A stretch of DNA of 64,000 nt from Amaricoccus sp. (GCF_017993425.1 NZ_JAGOMQ010000003.1:80468-144467), one strand, 5' to 3'. Shown: positions 49,306-58,489, counted from the first letter of the stretch. Numbers and translations are program-made. Notes: generated by a model from the sequence alone, not told the origin.

Positions 49306-50055
49306 TCAGGACAGCACGCCCCCGTCCGCGTCGTCGCCCGATTCGTCGATCAGCCGCAACAGGTCCGGCACCCGCACCATGCGGTTCTCGCCGAGCTCGA
49401 CCAGCTTGTCCCGGCGCAAGGCCGAGATCTGCCGGCTCACCGTCTCGATGGTCAGCCCGAGATAGTCGGCCATCGCCTCGCGGGTGATGTAGAGCGGGAA
49501 GATCAGCTCGCCCGGCCGCCGCTCCCGGTTCAGCGCCGCGTCCCGCCGCGCCATGATCACGAAGAGGCTCGCGATCTTCTCCCGCGCCGTCTTGCGCCCG
49601 AGGAGCAGCATCCATTCCCGGGCGCTGTCGAGCTCGTCCAGCGTCATCTGCAGCAGCCGCCGCTCGATCTGCGGCATCCGCGTCACCAGCCGCTCGAACT
49701 CGGGCTTCTGGAACATGCAGAACACCGTGTCGGTCGCCGCCACCACGTCGTAGGCGTTGGTCCCCCGCCCGGGCCGCCCGAGGAAGTCCGACGGCAGCAG
49801 CAGCCCCACCATCTGCCGGCGCCCGTCCGCCAGCGTCCGCGACAGCATCGCCACCCCGGAGACCACGCTCCCCACCATCACCATCCGCTCGCCCGCCCAG
49901 GCGATGGTCTCGCCGGGCTCGTAGCTGCGGTAGGTCTTGATTCGGTCGAGCTCCTCGAGGTCGTCGTGCTCGCAATACGCGCAGACCGCGCGGCGCCGGA
50001 TCGGGCAATCCTCGCAATTGGTCTCTACCGTCTTGTGCGGAAGGCTGACCGCCAA
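49306..50055 (-). CDS. fnrL: Oxygen-responsive regulator FnrL
   Basis: 249 residues from TTG 50055, with GAGG just upstream. Cluster cysteines are C14, C17, C25 (CEDCPIRRRAVC), C28 and C113, fitting the FnrL type. HTH: ITREAMADYLGLTIETVSRQIS with the FNR recognition E..SR. It senses oxygen through a 4Fe-4S cluster and activates anaerobic and haem genes. It is divergent from hemN with a perfect FNR box between, as in Rhodobacter. The longer ORF to 52395 runs antisense through hemN and is rejected. Confidence 0.94.
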   Translation of the reverse strand: MAVSLPHKTVETNCEDCPIRRRAVCAYCEHDDLEELDRIKTYRSYEPGETIAWAGERMVMVGSVVSGVAMLSRTLADGRRQMVGLLLPSDFLGRPGRGTNAYDVVAATDTVFCMFQKPEFERLVTRMPQIERRLLQMTLDELDSAREWMLLLGRKTAREKIASLFVIMARRDAALNRERRPGELIFPLYITREAMADYLGLTIETVSRQISALRRDKLVELGENRMVRVPDLLRLIDESGDDADGGVLS

Positions 50056-50098
50056 TTTCCTCGCCCCCGAGCCTGTTCTAGCGAAGCTAGTCGCCCGC

Positions 50099-50112
50099 TT
50101 GATCAGGATCAA
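50099..50112. promoter_or_regulatory. FNR box in the fnrL-hemN intergenic region
   Basis: TTGATCAGGATCAA, the exact consensus TTGAT-N4-ATCAA. It is 34 bp before hemN and 44 bp before fnrL, so FnrL may act on both promoters. Confidence 0.92.
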
Positions 50113-50145
50113 GGCGCGGCGGCCGCTTGCGTAAAGGCTGCGGCC

Positions 50146-51474
50146 ATGACGACCGCCGTCCAGACCGGGGAGCCCCCCGCGCGGGAGCGCCTCGCGCCCC
50201 GCTACGCCACCTACCCGACCGCCGCGCGCTTCCGCGCCGACGTCGGCCCCGCCGACAGCGACGCCTGGCTCGCCGCCCTGCCGCCGGGGCCGGCGCTCGC
50301 GGCGCGGGTCCACGTGCCGTTCTGCCGCCAGCTCTGCGCCTTCTGCTGCTGCCGCACCCAGCACGCCCGCTCCGCCGCGCCGGTCCTCGCCTATGCCGGG
50401 GCGCTCGTCGCCGAGATCGGCCGCGCCGCCCGGCTCCTGCCGGCGGGCGCGACCCTCGTCGCCGTGGCGCTGGCCGGCGGCTCGCCGACGATCCTGCCCG
50501 CCCCGGCGATTCGCGCCCTCGGCCGCGCGCTCGACGACCTCGCGCCCCGCGCCCCGGACGCCCGCTTCAGCGTCGAGATCGAGCCGCACGGCGTGGCGCG
50601 CGACCGCCTCGACGCGCTCCTGGCGATCGGCGTCGACGCCGCCGTCATCGGCCTCCAGGACCTCGACCCGGCCGTGCAGGACGCCATCGGCCGCGAGCTG
50701 CGGCTCGACCGCGTCGCCGCCACCGTCCGCCGGCTGCGCGCCGCCGGCGTCCGCCACCTGACGATCGAGGTCCTCTACGGCCTGCCGCGGCAGACCGCCG
50801 CCTCCTTCGCCGGGACCTGCGCGGCCGCGGCGGCGCTCGCCCCCGACCGGGTCGTGCTGACGGGCTACGCCCACGTCCCCTGGATGGCCAAGCGCCAGAG
50901 CCTGATCCCCGAACTGAGCCTGCCCGCCGAGCCCGGGCGGGCGGCCCAGTTCGCCGCCGGCGCGGCCGCGCTGGCCGCCGCCGGCTTCGCCCGGCTGGGG
51001 ATCGACCTCTTCGTCCGCGCGGGCGATCCGCTTTCCGCGGCCGCCGCGGCGGGCGCGCTGCGCCGCGACCTCGCCGGCTGGCTCGCCGCCCCGGTCGACG
51101 CGGCGCTCGGCTTCGGGGCCGCCTCGATCTCGCGGCTGCCGCAGGGCTACGTGCAGAACCTCGCCGAGACCGGCGCCTACGTCGCCCGCGCCGCCGCCGG
51201 CGCCTCCGCGACGGCCCGCGGGCTCGCGCTCGGGCTGGAGGACCGGGTGCGCGGCCGCGCCATCGAGATGCTGCTCGCCGGGCGGCGCATCGACCTCGCC
51301 CGCCTCGCCGCCGAGTTCGGCGACTTCGCCCGCCGGGTCGAGCCCGCCTGCGACGCCGCCGCCCGCCGCTTCCCGGCGATCGCGACGCTGGGCCCCGACC
51401 TCCTCGAGATCGGCCCCGTGCCGCCCGCCGACCTCCGCGAGATCGCCCGCCTCTTCGACGCGCACGAGGGCTGA
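50146..51474 (+). CDS. hemN: Oxygen-independent coproporphyrinogen III dehydrogenase
   Basis: 442 residues. Radical SAM motif C60-x3-C64-x2-C67 in VPFCRQLCAFCCC, N-terminal RYATYPTAARF, and ILTGYAHVPWM equivalent (LTGYAHVPWMAKRQ). It makes protoporphyrinogen IX without oxygen, for haem synthesis under anoxia. It is the FnrL target here: the perfect FNR box lies 34 bp upstream. Stop 17 bp before the convergent secreted-protein stop. Confidence 0.96.
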   Translation: MTTAVQTGEPPARERLAPRYATYPTAARFRADVGPADSDAWLAALPPGPALAARVHVPFCRQLCAFCCCRTQHARSAAPVLAYAGALVAEIGRAARLLPAGATLVAVALAGGSPTILPAPAIRALGRALDDLAPRAPDARFSVEIEPHGVARDRLDALLAIGVDAAVIGLQDLDPAVQDAIGRELRLDRVAATVRRLRAAGVRHLTIEVLYGLPRQTAASFAGTCAAAAALAPDRVVLTGYAHVPWMAKRQSLIPELSLPAEPGRAAQFAAGAAALAAAGFARLGIDLFVRAGDPLSAAAAAGALRRDLAGWLAAPVDAALGFGAASISRLPQGYVQNLAETGAYVARAAAGASATARGLALGLEDRVRGRAIEMLLAGRRIDLARLAAEFGDFARRVEPACDAAARRFPAIATLGPDLLEIGPVPPADLREIARLFDAHEG

Positions 51475-51491
51475 CGCCGGGCGGGCAAGGC

Positions 51492-52046
51492 TCAGAGGCT
51501 GCCGCCGTCGATGAACTTGCCGTTCGTCGTGCCGTCGGCGGCCATGTTGCAGACGCCCTGCCGCTTGCCGGAGACCACCTCGATCAGCCACGTCCCCGCC
51601 GCGCCCTTGCGGGCGTCGGTGGCGTAGATGCTGCTCTTGCGCAGGCTCCAGTTGCTCGCCGCCTTGTCGACGCAGCCCTTCATCGCCTTCTGCGGCACGC
51701 CGGAGAACTTCGCCCCGCCGCCCCCGCCCTGCTGCGCCTTGCGCTCGCGCTGCCCGGCGTCGTAGCCGGCGCCGTAGGTATTGGCGGGCAGGCTCTTGCG
51801 ATAGCGCGCCCCGGCGAGCCCGTCGCGGTAGCCCGCCTCGAACTCCGCCTTCTGCTGGCCGGTCGCGAAGGTCTTGCCGGGCGGATAGTCGCTGTCGTCC
51901 TGCGCCAGCGCGGCGACCCCGAGCGCGGCCGCCGCCGCCAGCGCCACGGCGGCCGCGACGTTCTTCGACTTGTTCCCGGCGGCGGCCGGCGTCCCCGCGG
52001 CGGCGAGCGTCACGCTGGCGAGAATGGCGATGGCGATCCTGGTCAC
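51492..52046 (-). CDS. Secreted protein of unknown function
   Basis: 184 residues from GTG 52046. A signal peptide (IAIAILASVTLAAAGTPAAA) is followed by an Ala-rich stretch and repeats of the form EAGYRDGLAGARY ... GAGYDAGQ, a GY-D-x-G pattern seen in hypothetical periplasmic proteins. The C-terminal part has two cysteines (MKGCVDKAA, GVCNMAA) and a basic/Gly core. No domain assigned. Repeat A4 lies upstream. Confidence 0.7.
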   Translation of the reverse strand: MTRIAIAILASVTLAAAGTPAAAGNKSKNVAAAVALAAAAALGVAALAQDDSDYPPGKTFATGQQKAEFEAGYRDGLAGARYRKSLPANTYGAGYDAGQRERKAQQGGGGGAKFSGVPQKAMKGCVDKAASNWSLRKSSIYATDARKGAAGTWLIEVVSGKRQGVCNMAADGTTNGKFIDGGSL

Positions 52047-52151
52047 GGGCGCTTCCCTCCCTGCTCGACGGAGCCTCGCACGGCTCCGGCCCGAACGCCA
52101 GCGCCCGGCCGGCCACGCGTCGGCCCCGGCCGGGCCAACGCCTGCCGCTGA

Positions 52152-52463
52152 CACACTGCACGACGCATGCCCTGAGGGCGCGCGGACGCCGAGCGACCGA
52201 AGCGGGCTTGCCCGCGAGGCCCGGCGCGACAAGCGAAAGCATTGCTTTCGCCGCGCCGACGGCTGGAGCGCGGTTGCGCGCGGAAGCCGTGAGGGGCGCC
52301 GATTTCTGCGGGAGCGCGCCATCCGTCCGTGATCGCCCCGGCGAGCGCGGAATCGCGCTCGCGCCCCGAGGGGCGATCGCGGACGGATTTGCCACGGGTC
52401 AAATCCGTCTGGCGGCGCCGTCGCGACCTGCTTCCGGCCGCGCTTCGGCTCCACCGCAGTGCG
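52152..52463. mobile_element. Repeat family A, copy A4 (partly decayed)
   Basis: Left end CACACTGCACGACG (52152-52165) matches the family TIR at 13 of 14. The right end (CACCGCAGTGCG) is degraded. Flanks TGCCGCTGA (52143-52151) and GGCCGCTAA (52463-52471) agree at 7 of 9, consistent with a worn 9-bp target duplication. Same orientation as A2 and A3. It occupies the gap 52047-52534 between the secreted gene and rng, together with C3. Confidence 0.8.
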
Positions 52464-52497
52464 GCCGCTAACGCCCCATTAACCCGCGCTCACGTGA

Positions 52498-52531
52498 AAT
52501 CAATCACTTAGCGAGTTTTCACGCGTGAACA
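52498..52531 (+). repeat. Repeat family C, copy C3
   Basis: 34 bp, AATCAATCAC at the start and TTCACGCGTGAA (52518-52529) near the end, same spacing as C1 and C2; divergent in the middle. It ends four bases before the rng stop, and like C1 it lies about 30 bp from an A element. Confidence 0.8.
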
Positions 52532-52534
52532 CGC

Positions 52535-53599
52535 TCAGCGCAGCGGCAGCTCGGCGAGGGGGCGGCGGGCGCGCTTGCGGTTCAGCTCCAGATGCCCGAG
52601 CGGCGTCCAGCCGGCGATGGTCGTCTCCACCCCGTCGCGGCGCAGGGCCGCGGTCAGCGCCTGCTCGATGCGGCCGCGCTCCGCCTTGGCGAGCGGCGCG
52701 AGGTCGACGACCACCTGCCCGCCGAGCCCCCGCAGCCGCAGCTGCCGCGGCAGCTCCCGCGCCGCCGCGACGTTGGCCGCGATCGCCGCCGCCGGCGAGG
52801 CGTCGCCGCCGGTGTTGACGTCGACCGCCACCAGCGCCCGCGTCGGCTCGATCGCCATCCAGGCCCCGCCCGGCAGCGCCGCCTCGGGCCGCAGCAAACC
52901 CGCCGCCGTCTCCCAGATCCCGGCCCGCGCCAGCGCCTCGGGATGGACCTCCACCGCCTCGTCCGCCGCCAGCGGCCAGTCGCGCGCCGCCTCCCCGGCC
53001 GCCCCCGGCGCCGCCGCAAGCAGGCCCGGCGGATCGGAGCGCCCGCCCGCCGTCAGCCCCTCGACCCGCGCCCGCAACCCGGCGATCTCGGCCGCCAGCG
53101 CCGCCGGGTCCGCGGTCGCGGCCAGCGAGCGGACGATCAGCCCCAGCCCGGGCTCCGCCCCCGCCCCCGCCATCGTCGCCGCGGCCGCCGCCGCCAGGGC
53201 CTCGCGCGCCGCGCCGTCCTCGATCGCCCGCGAGATGTTCACCCCCGGCGCCTCCGGGGTCAGGATGGCGAGCCGGCCCTTCAGCCGGATCCGCGTCGTC
53301 ACCGGCGCCGCCTTGCCCGGCTCGGCCCAGGTCGCGACCTGCACGAGGAGCCGCGCCCCCGGCGCCGGCAGCCGCGCCCCGCGCAGGAACCCGGTCGCCC
53401 CGCCGCCGAGCTCGACCATCACGCCGCCGAGCCCCTTCATCGGCCGCCCGGCCACGGCGCGATAGATCGCCTCCGGCCGCGGCGCCGCATCGCCCGGGGC
53501 GGGATCGACCAGCAGATCCTCCAGCCGCCCGTCGACCACCAGCGCCGCCGCCGCGCCGCCGCCCGCCCGGGGCTCCACGAGGATCTGCCGCCCCCTCAC
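52535..53599 (-). CDS. rng: Ribonuclease E/G family protein
   Basis: 354 residues from GTG 53599. Start segment [14 protein letters not shown], an S1-like region, then catalytic metal Asp residues in LVAVDVNTGGD and GGQVVVDLAPL. It is shorter than E. coli RNase G and lacks the C-terminal zinc-link and small domain, as does the class found beside maf in Rhodobacterales. The GTG overlaps the stop of a chimeric mini-ORF (GTGA). The longer frame to 53878 runs across maf and is rejected. YacG, often next, is absent; repeats follow. Confidence 0.9.
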   Translation of the reverse strand: MRGRQILVEPRAGGGAAAALVVDGRLEDLLVDPAPGDAAPRPEAIYRAVAGRPMKGLGGVMVELGGGATGFLRGARLPAPGARLLVQVATWAEPGKAAPVTTRIRLKGRLAILTPEAPGVNISRAIEDGAAREALAAAAAATMAGAGAEPGLGLIVRSLAATADPAALAAEIAGLRARVEGLTAGGRSDPPGLLAAAPGAAGEAARDWPLAADEAVEVHPEALARAGIWETAAGLLRPEAALPGGAWMAIEPTRALVAVDVNTGGDASPAAAIAANVAAARELPRQLRLRGLGGQVVVDLAPLAKAERGRIEQALTAALRRDGVETTIAGWTPLGHLELNRKRARRPLAELPLR

Positions 53600-53781
53600 G
53601 CCCGCCACCCCGCGACGGCGAGCAGCGCCGGCGCGTCGGCGATCGGCAGGCCGCAGGCGACCAGCGCCGCCGCCGCGCCGCCGCCCGCCCGCGGCTCGAC
53701 GAGGATCTGCCGCCCCCTCACGCCCGCCACCCCGCGGCGGCGAGCAGCGCCAGCGTCTCGGGGATCGGCAGGCCCACGACG
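53538..53781. repeat. 122-bp tandem duplication at the maf-rng junction
   Basis: Units 53538-53659 and 53660-53781 are about 90% identical by eye. Each contains the GTGA junction (stop plus GTG start) and the first codons of rng plus the last of maf. The right-hand unit carries the real maf stop, the left-hand unit the real rng start. Confidence 0.88.
53596..53721 (-). CDS. Chimeric mini-ORF formed by the maf-rng duplication
   Basis: 41 codons from GTG 53721 to TGA 53596. The N-terminal part [19 protein letters not shown] is a copy of the rng N-terminus and the C-terminal part [19 protein letters not shown] is a copy of the maf C-terminus (maf ends [18 protein letters not shown]). Its start overlaps the maf stop and its stop overlaps the rng start, both as GTGA. 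Probably a by-product that keeps translational coupling; a stable product is not claimed. Confidence 0.55.
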   Translation of the reverse strand: MRGRQILVEPRAGGGAAAALVACGLPIADAPALLAVAGWRA

Positions 53782-54296
53782 GCGCTGTAGGAGCCGGCGA
53801 GCCACGGCGCGAAGGCCGCCGCCCGGCCCTGGATGGCGTAGCCCCCCGCCTTGCCGCGCCACTCGCCGGACGCGACATAGGCCTCGATCTCGCCCGGGCT
53901 CAGCACGCGGAACCGCACCACCGTCTCCACCGCCCGCGCCCAGTCCCTGCCGCCGCGCCGCACTGCTACGCCGGTCGTCACCCGATGCCGCCGCCCCGAC
54001 AGCAGCCGCAGGAACGCCGCCGCCTGCTCCGGCCCCTCGGGGCTGCCGAGCAGCCGCCGGCCGCAGGCCACCACCGTGTCGGCGGCCAGCACCACGTCGT
54101 CGGGCCCGGCCGCCACGGCCGCGGCCTTCGCCGCGGCGAGGCGCAAGGCGCAGGCCCGCGGCAGCTCGCCGGAGAGCGGGGTCTCGTCGATGTCGGCGGC
54201 GGCGACCGCGTCGGGCGTCACGCCCACCTGCGCCAGCAGGTCGCGCCGCCGCGGGCTCGCCGAGGCGAGGATCAGCCGCGGCTGCACGGGGGCCAC
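53718..54296 (-). CDS. maf: Maf-like nucleoside triphosphate pyrophosphatase
   Basis: 192 residues. Signature [18 protein letters not shown], then [11 protein letters not shown] and [10 protein letters not shown]. Maf proteins hydrolyse non-canonical or canonical NTPs and affect cell division. Follows infA by 15 bp. The stop TGA overlaps the mini-ORF GTG. Confidence 0.94.
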   Translation of the reverse strand: MAPVQPRLILASASPRRRDLLAQVGVTPDAVAAADIDETPLSGELPRACALRLAAAKAAAVAAGPDDVVLAADTVVACGRRLLGSPEGPEQAAAFLRLLSGRRHRVTTGVAVRRGGRDWARAVETVVRFRVLSPGEIEAYVASGEWRGKAGGYAIQGRAAAFAPWLAGSYSAVVGLPIPETLALLAAAGWRA

Positions 54297-54311
54297 GACA
54301 CGGGCGACGGC

Positions 54312-54530
54312 TTACTTGAAGCGGTAGTTGATGCGACCCTTGGTCAGGTCGTAGGGGGTCATCTCGACCTGGACCTTGTCCCCGGCCAGCACGCGGATGC
54401 GGTTCTTGCGCATCTTGCCGGCGGTATGGGCGATGATGACATGGCCGTTCTCGAGCTCCACCCGGAAGGTCGCGTTGGGCAGCAGCTCGGTCACGACCCC
54501 GGGAAACTCGAGAAGCTCTTCCTTGGCCAT
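54312..54530 (-). CDS. infA: Translation initiation factor IF-1
   Basis: 72 residues, the standard length: [20 protein letters not shown], then [20 protein letters not shown] and [10 protein letters not shown]1/OB-fold. It is upstream of maf and rng, the usual alphaproteobacterial order. Confidence 0.99.
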   Translation of the reverse strand: MAKEELLEFPGVVTELLPNATFRVELENGHVIIAHTAGKMRKNRIRVLAGDKVQVEMTPYDLTKGRINYRFK

Positions 54531-54675
54531 GTGGGATCCGATGCAATTGGAACGGGCGGAAGCGCGCCAGGGCGCGTCCGCGCGCCGTACATGATCCCCC
54601 GGCCGGAAAGAATCAAGCGATAACCGCGTGATCCCGCCACAGGCCGCATTGTTTCGGCCACAGCAGGCCGCCCGC

Positions 54676-55584
54676 TCAGTACTTCTGCGGCACGTAGAGC
54701 TTCGGCGGCAGCACCTTGCGCTCGTATTCCGGGTTGAACACCCGCTCCGGCAGCGCGATCTCCGTGTGCGGCACGTCCTTGTAGGGGATGAGCCCGAGCA
54801 GGTGGTCGATGCAGTTGAGCCGCGCCCGCCGCTTGTCGACGCCGTCGACGATGTACCAGGGCGCCTCGGGGATGCTGGTGCGGGCGAACATCTCCTCCTT
54901 GGCCTTGGTGTAGGCCTCCCAGCGCACCCGGCTCTGCAGGTCCATCGGCGAAAGCTTCCACTGCTTCATCGGGTCGTGGATGCGCATCAGGAAGCGCAGC
55001 TGCTGCTCCTCGTCGGTGATCGAGAACCAGTACTTCACCAGCCGGATCCCGGAGCGGACCAGCATCCGCTCGAACTCCGGCACGTCGTGGAAGAACTGCG
55101 CGACCTCGTCCTCGGTGGCGAAGCCCATCACCCGCTCCACCCCGGCGCGGTTGTACCAGGACCGGTCGAAGAGCACGATCTCGCCCCCCGCCGGCAGATG
55201 CGGCACGTAGCGCTGGAAGTACCACTGCGTCTTCTCGCGGTCCGAGGGCGCGGGCAGGGCGACCACGCGGGCGACCCGCGGGTTCAGCCGCTGGGTGATC
55301 CGCTTGATGACGCCGCCCTTGCCGGCGCTGTCGCGCCCCTCGAACAGGACGACGATCTTCTCCTTGCGGTGGCTGACCCAGCTCTGCAGCTTGATCAGCT
55401 CCGACTGCAACCGGAGCAGCCCGCGGAAATACGCGGTCCGGTCGATCGCGTCGGCATGCCGGCGCGCGACGCTCCGCCGCAGCTCCACCGACAGCGCCGG
55501 CTCCGAGAGCTCGAGCTCGTAATCCTCGTCGAGCTCCGCCGCCAGCTCCGCCTCCAGCCAGTCGAGCTCCCCGTCCTCCGCCAT
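54676..55584 (-). CDS. ppk2: Polyphosphate kinase 2
   Basis: 302 residues. Walker [16 protein letters not shown], Walker [19 protein letters not shown] and the lid region. PPK2 transfers phosphate between polyphosphate and nucleoside diphosphates or monophosphates. An acidic N-terminus (about 1-45) precedes the helix [13 protein letters not shown]. It separates infA (145-bp gap) from the phosphatase-UPF0262-hisD block, so it looks inserted relative to the conserved order. Confidence 0.96.
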   Translation of the reverse strand: MAEDGELDWLEAELAAELDEDYELELSEPALSVELRRSVARRHADAIDRTAYFRGLLRLQSELIKLQSWVSHRKEKIVVLFEGRDSAGKGGVIKRITQRLNPRVARVVALPAPSDREKTQWYFQRYVPHLPAGGEIVLFDRSWYNRAGVERVMGFATEDEVAQFFHDVPEFERMLVRSGIRLVKYWFSITDEEQQLRFLMRIHDPMKQWKLSPMDLQSRVRWEAYTKAKEEMFARTSIPEAPWYIVDGVDKRRARLNCIDHLLGLIPYKDVPHTEIALPERVFNPEYERKVLPPKLYVPQKY

Positions 55585-55980
55585 GCTCCCCTCCTGCCGC
55601 AGCGCGCCGCCGGAATACCCCGCCGCCCGTTCCGCGGCAAAGTGAAGGTTCGATGACGCCTCCGGCGAGCGGCGGCAAGTCGCCTCAACCGGCCTCGGCC
55701 GAACCGCCCTTCGCCCTCCGCGACGCCGCCTTCCTTGCGGCGGCGGTCAAGCCGCCGATGGCGTCCCGCAGGTTGGCGAGGGTCTGCATCGCGGGCTCAA
55801 GCTCGTGACGGGGATGCTTGCGTCTCGACGCAAGAAGGTAACCAGGGCCTTGCGCTGGAGCGCGCCGAAGTCGGCGCGCCGGCTAACGCTTCCAAAAAGG
55901 TGGCAAGCCGGATTCCGGCCCGATTTTTCGCTCCGTCCCAAGGGATCGGCCGGCATCCCAGGGCCGCGAGGCGAAAACCC
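55585..55980. other. 396-bp gap between ppk2 and the low-MW phosphatase gene
   Basis: No confident gene. A 34-codon ORF on the minus strand (55685-55789, starting MQTLANLRDAIGGL and ending in a basic tail) could be a remnant. An exact hairpin CTTGCGTCTCGACGCAAG lies at 55816-55833. The rest is GC-rich with nothing recognised. Confidence 0.35.
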
Positions 55981-56451
55981 TCACTCGCCCCCTTCCGGCT
56001 CCTCCTCGTCCGGCGGCCCGAAGCGGTCGCGGATGCGCTTGTCGATCATGTCGCGGGTCTGGCGGTAGGCGGCGAGCTTGGCCTCGCGGCTCTCGCCGAG
56101 GCCGGTCGGGTCGAAGGTCGGCCAGTATTCCACGTCGATCGCGTGGTAGCGGGTGTATTCCTGGGCCTGCCGCATCGCCGACGGCGACAGCGCGATGATG
56201 AGCTCGTAGGCGTCGATCCGGTCGCCCCATTCCTCCATCTGGTGGAAGCTGCGCACCCGGTGCTTCTCGATCGTCACCCCGATCTCGGCCGCGACCGCCA
56301 CCGAGAACCCGTCGACGTCGAGCTCGTTCTTCACTCCGGCCGACTGCACGTAGATGCGCTTGCCGTAGTACTTCTTCATCATGCCCTCGGCCATCGGCGA
56401 GCGCACGGCGTTGTAGTCGCAGCAGAACAGGACCGCGGTGGGCTGGGACAA
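55981..56451 (-). CDS. Low-molecular-weight phosphatase/ArsC-like protein
   Basis: 156 residues. The P-loop FCCDYNAVRSPMAEG is a C-x5-R active site, with a downstream Asp region (TFDPTGLGES). This family sits beside hisD and UPF0262 in Rhodobacterales and is annotated low-MW phosphotyrosine phosphatase or arsenate reductase-like. The true substrate is unknown. It starts 4 bp after the UPF0262 stop. Confidence 0.9.
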   Translation of the reverse strand: MSQPTAVLFCCDYNAVRSPMAEGMMKKYYGKRIYVQSAGVKNELDVDGFSVAVAAEIGVTIEKHRVRSFHQMEEWGDRIDAYELIIALSPSAMRQAQEYTRYHAIDVEYWPTFDPTGLGESREAKLAAYRQTRDMIDKRIRDRFGPPDEEEPEGGE

Positions 56452-56455
56452 CGTT

Positions 56456-56956
56456 TCAGCCCTTGAAATGCAGCACGCAGATCAGGGTGAACAGCCGGCG
56501 GGACGTGGCCATGTCGGTCTCCACCTTGCCCTCCAGCCGCTCCATCAGGATGCGCGAGCCCTCGTTGTGGATGCCGCGCCGGCCCATGTCGATCGCCTCG
56601 ATCTGCGCCGGGGGCAGGCGCTTGACCGCGTCGAAATAGGCCTCGCAGATCTGGAAGTAGTCCTTCACCACCTGGTTGAACGGCGACAGCGACAGATGGA
56701 ACTCCCCCGCCTTCTCGCCCGCCTCGGTGTCGACGTCGAAGACCAGCCGCCGCTCCTGGATGGCGAGCTTCAGCCGGTACGGCCCCGCGGGCGGCTGCCT
56801 TCCCTCGCGGCCGGGCAGGCCGAAGCGGTTCTCCTCGATCAGGTCGAAGATCGCCACCCGCCGCTCCTGCTCGATCTCCGGCGTCGCCGGCGCGAGCCCG
56901 GTCTCGTCGAGCGTCACCCCGATCAGCCGCTCCGCCGGCTTCTCATCTTCCGCCAT
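56456..56956 (-). CDS. UPF0262 family protein
   Basis: 166 residues. Conserved segments LIGVTLDETGL, RRVAIFDLIEENRF, KDYFQICEAYFDAVK and IDMGRRGIHNEG identify the alphaproteobacterial UPF0262 family of unknown function. Tightly packed between hisD (4-bp gap) and the phosphatase. Confidence 0.93.
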   Translation of the reverse strand: MAEDEKPAERLIGVTLDETGLAPATPEIEQERRVAIFDLIEENRFGLPGREGRQPPAGPYRLKLAIQERRLVFDVDTEAGEKAGEFHLSLSPFNQVVKDYFQICEAYFDAVKRLPPAQIEAIDMGRRGIHNEGSRILMERLEGKVETDMATSRRLFTLICVLHFKG

Positions 56957-56960
56957 GGAC

Positions 56961-58265
56961 CTACCCCTCGTTCAGCCGGTCGAGCCGCGCCCTGACCGAA
57001 AGCCCGTGCGCCTCCAGCCCCTCCGACCGCGCCAGCCGCTCCGCCGCCGGCCCGATCGCCGCCAGCGCCGCCGGCGTCATCCGCGCGAGGGTGGTGCGCT
57101 TCATGAAGTCGAGCACCGACAGCCCCGACGAGAACCGCGCCGACCGCGCCGTCGGCAGCACGTGGTTCGGCCCGCCCACATAATCGCCGATCGCCTCCGG
57201 CGTCAGCGCGCCGAGGAAGATCGCCCCCGCGTTGCGGATGCGCCCGGCCAGGCCCTCGGCGTCGGCCGTGCAGATCTCCAGGTGCTCCGGCGCGATCCGG
57301 TCGGCCAGCCGCGCCGCCTCGTCCCAGTCGCGCACGACGATCACCGCCCCGTAGTCGCGCCAGCTCGCCCCCGCCACCTCGCGCCGCGAGAGCGTGGCGA
57401 GCCGCGCCTCGATCGCCGCCGCCGCCCGGTCTCCGAAGCCCGCGTCGTCCGTGACGAGCAGCGCCTGCGCCGCCGGATCGTGCTCGGCCTGGCTCAGCAT
57501 GTCGAGCGCGATCCAGTCCGGGTCGTTGTCCGCGTCGGCGATCACGAGGATCTCCGAGGGCCCGGCGATCATGTCGATGCCGACCCGCCCGAACACCCGC
57601 CGCTTCGCCGCCGCCACCCAGGCGTTGCCGGGGCCGACGATCTTGTCGACCGGCGCGATGGTCTCCGTGCCATGCGCGAGCGCCGCGATCGCCTGCGCGC
57701 CGCCGATGCGATAGACCGTCTCGACGCCGGCGAGCCTTGCCGCCAGCAGCACCAGCGGGTTGACCGCGCCCCCCGGCGTCGGCGCGGCGATGACCACCCG
57801 CGGCACGCCGGCGACCCGGGCCGGGATCGCGTTCATCAGCACCGAGGACGGGTAGGAGGCGAGCCCGCCCGGGACATAGAGCCCCGCCGCCCCGACCGCG
57901 GTCCAGCGCCAGCCGAGCTCGGCCCCCGCCGCGTCGGTCCAGCGGGCGTCCTCGGGCCGCTGCCGCCGGTGATAGGCCTCGATCCGCGCCGCCGCGAGCT
58001 CCAGCGCCGCGCGGTCCGCGGGCGCGACCGCCGCGCAGGCCGCGTCGATCTCGGCGGCCGAGAAGGCGAGCGTCTCCGGCGTCAGCTCCAGCCGGTCCCA
58101 GCGCGCCGTGCGCTCGATGACCGCCGCGTCGCCCCGCGCGGCCACGTCGGCGATGATCGCCGCCACCTCCGCGTCCACGTCGGCGTCGGCCTCGCGCTTC
58201 GCCGCGAGGAGCGCCGCGAAGCGGCCCTCGAACCCCGCCTCGGCCGTGGAAAGAAACACCGGCAT
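56961..58265 (-). CDS. hisD: Histidinol dehydrogenase
   Basis: 434 residues. It catalyses the last two steps of histidine synthesis, zinc- and NAD-dependent. Key segments are YVPGGLASYPSSVLMN, ALAHGTETIAPVDKIVGPGN, GPSEILVIAD and the His pair region IAPEHLEICT. ATG 58265. It is first of hisD-UPF0262-phosphatase and is far from hisA/F/E. Confidence 0.98.
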   Translation of the reverse strand: MPVFLSTAEAGFEGRFAALLAAKREADADVDAEVAAIIADVAARGDAAVIERTARWDRLELTPETLAFSAAEIDAACAAVAPADRAALELAAARIEAYHRRQRPEDARWTDAAGAELGWRWTAVGAAGLYVPGGLASYPSSVLMNAIPARVAGVPRVVIAAPTPGGAVNPLVLLAARLAGVETVYRIGGAQAIAALAHGTETIAPVDKIVGPGNAWVAAAKRRVFGRVGIDMIAGPSEILVIADADNDPDWIALDMLSQAEHDPAAQALLVTDDAGFGDRAAAAIEARLATLSRREVAGASWRDYGAVIVVRDWDEAARLADRIAPEHLEICTADAEGLAGRIRNAGAIFLGALTPEAIGDYVGGPNHVLPTARSARFSSGLSVLDFMKRTTLARMTPAALAAIGPAAERLARSEGLEAHGLSVRARLDRLNEG

Positions 58266-58292
58266 CCGCGCCCTCCGTCTCCGGCGACATAT

Positions 58293-58422
58293 CCTCCGCC
58301 GCGCGGCGCCTCAAGCCTCCGGCTTTGCGAAAAGGCGGCTCCCCGAACATGATCTCCGGCCCCGAGGCGCGATTGATCGTCCGCCTGTTAGCAAGCCTCC
58401 GCCGCCCGGCGCCTCAAGCCTC
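58293..58422. repeat. Pair of 27-bp direct repeats upstream of hisD
   Basis: 58293-58319 and 58396-58422, one mismatch, each ending GGCGCCTCAAGCCTC, spaced 103 bp. They lie in the 299-bp gap between the hisD start and DUF2948. Possibly a relic duplication. Confidence 0.7.
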
Positions 58423-58489
58423 GCCGACGCCGCCGCCGCATCGCGCCGCCCCTTGCAGGGCGTCACCCCGGCAGGCGCGCACGGCCGAG

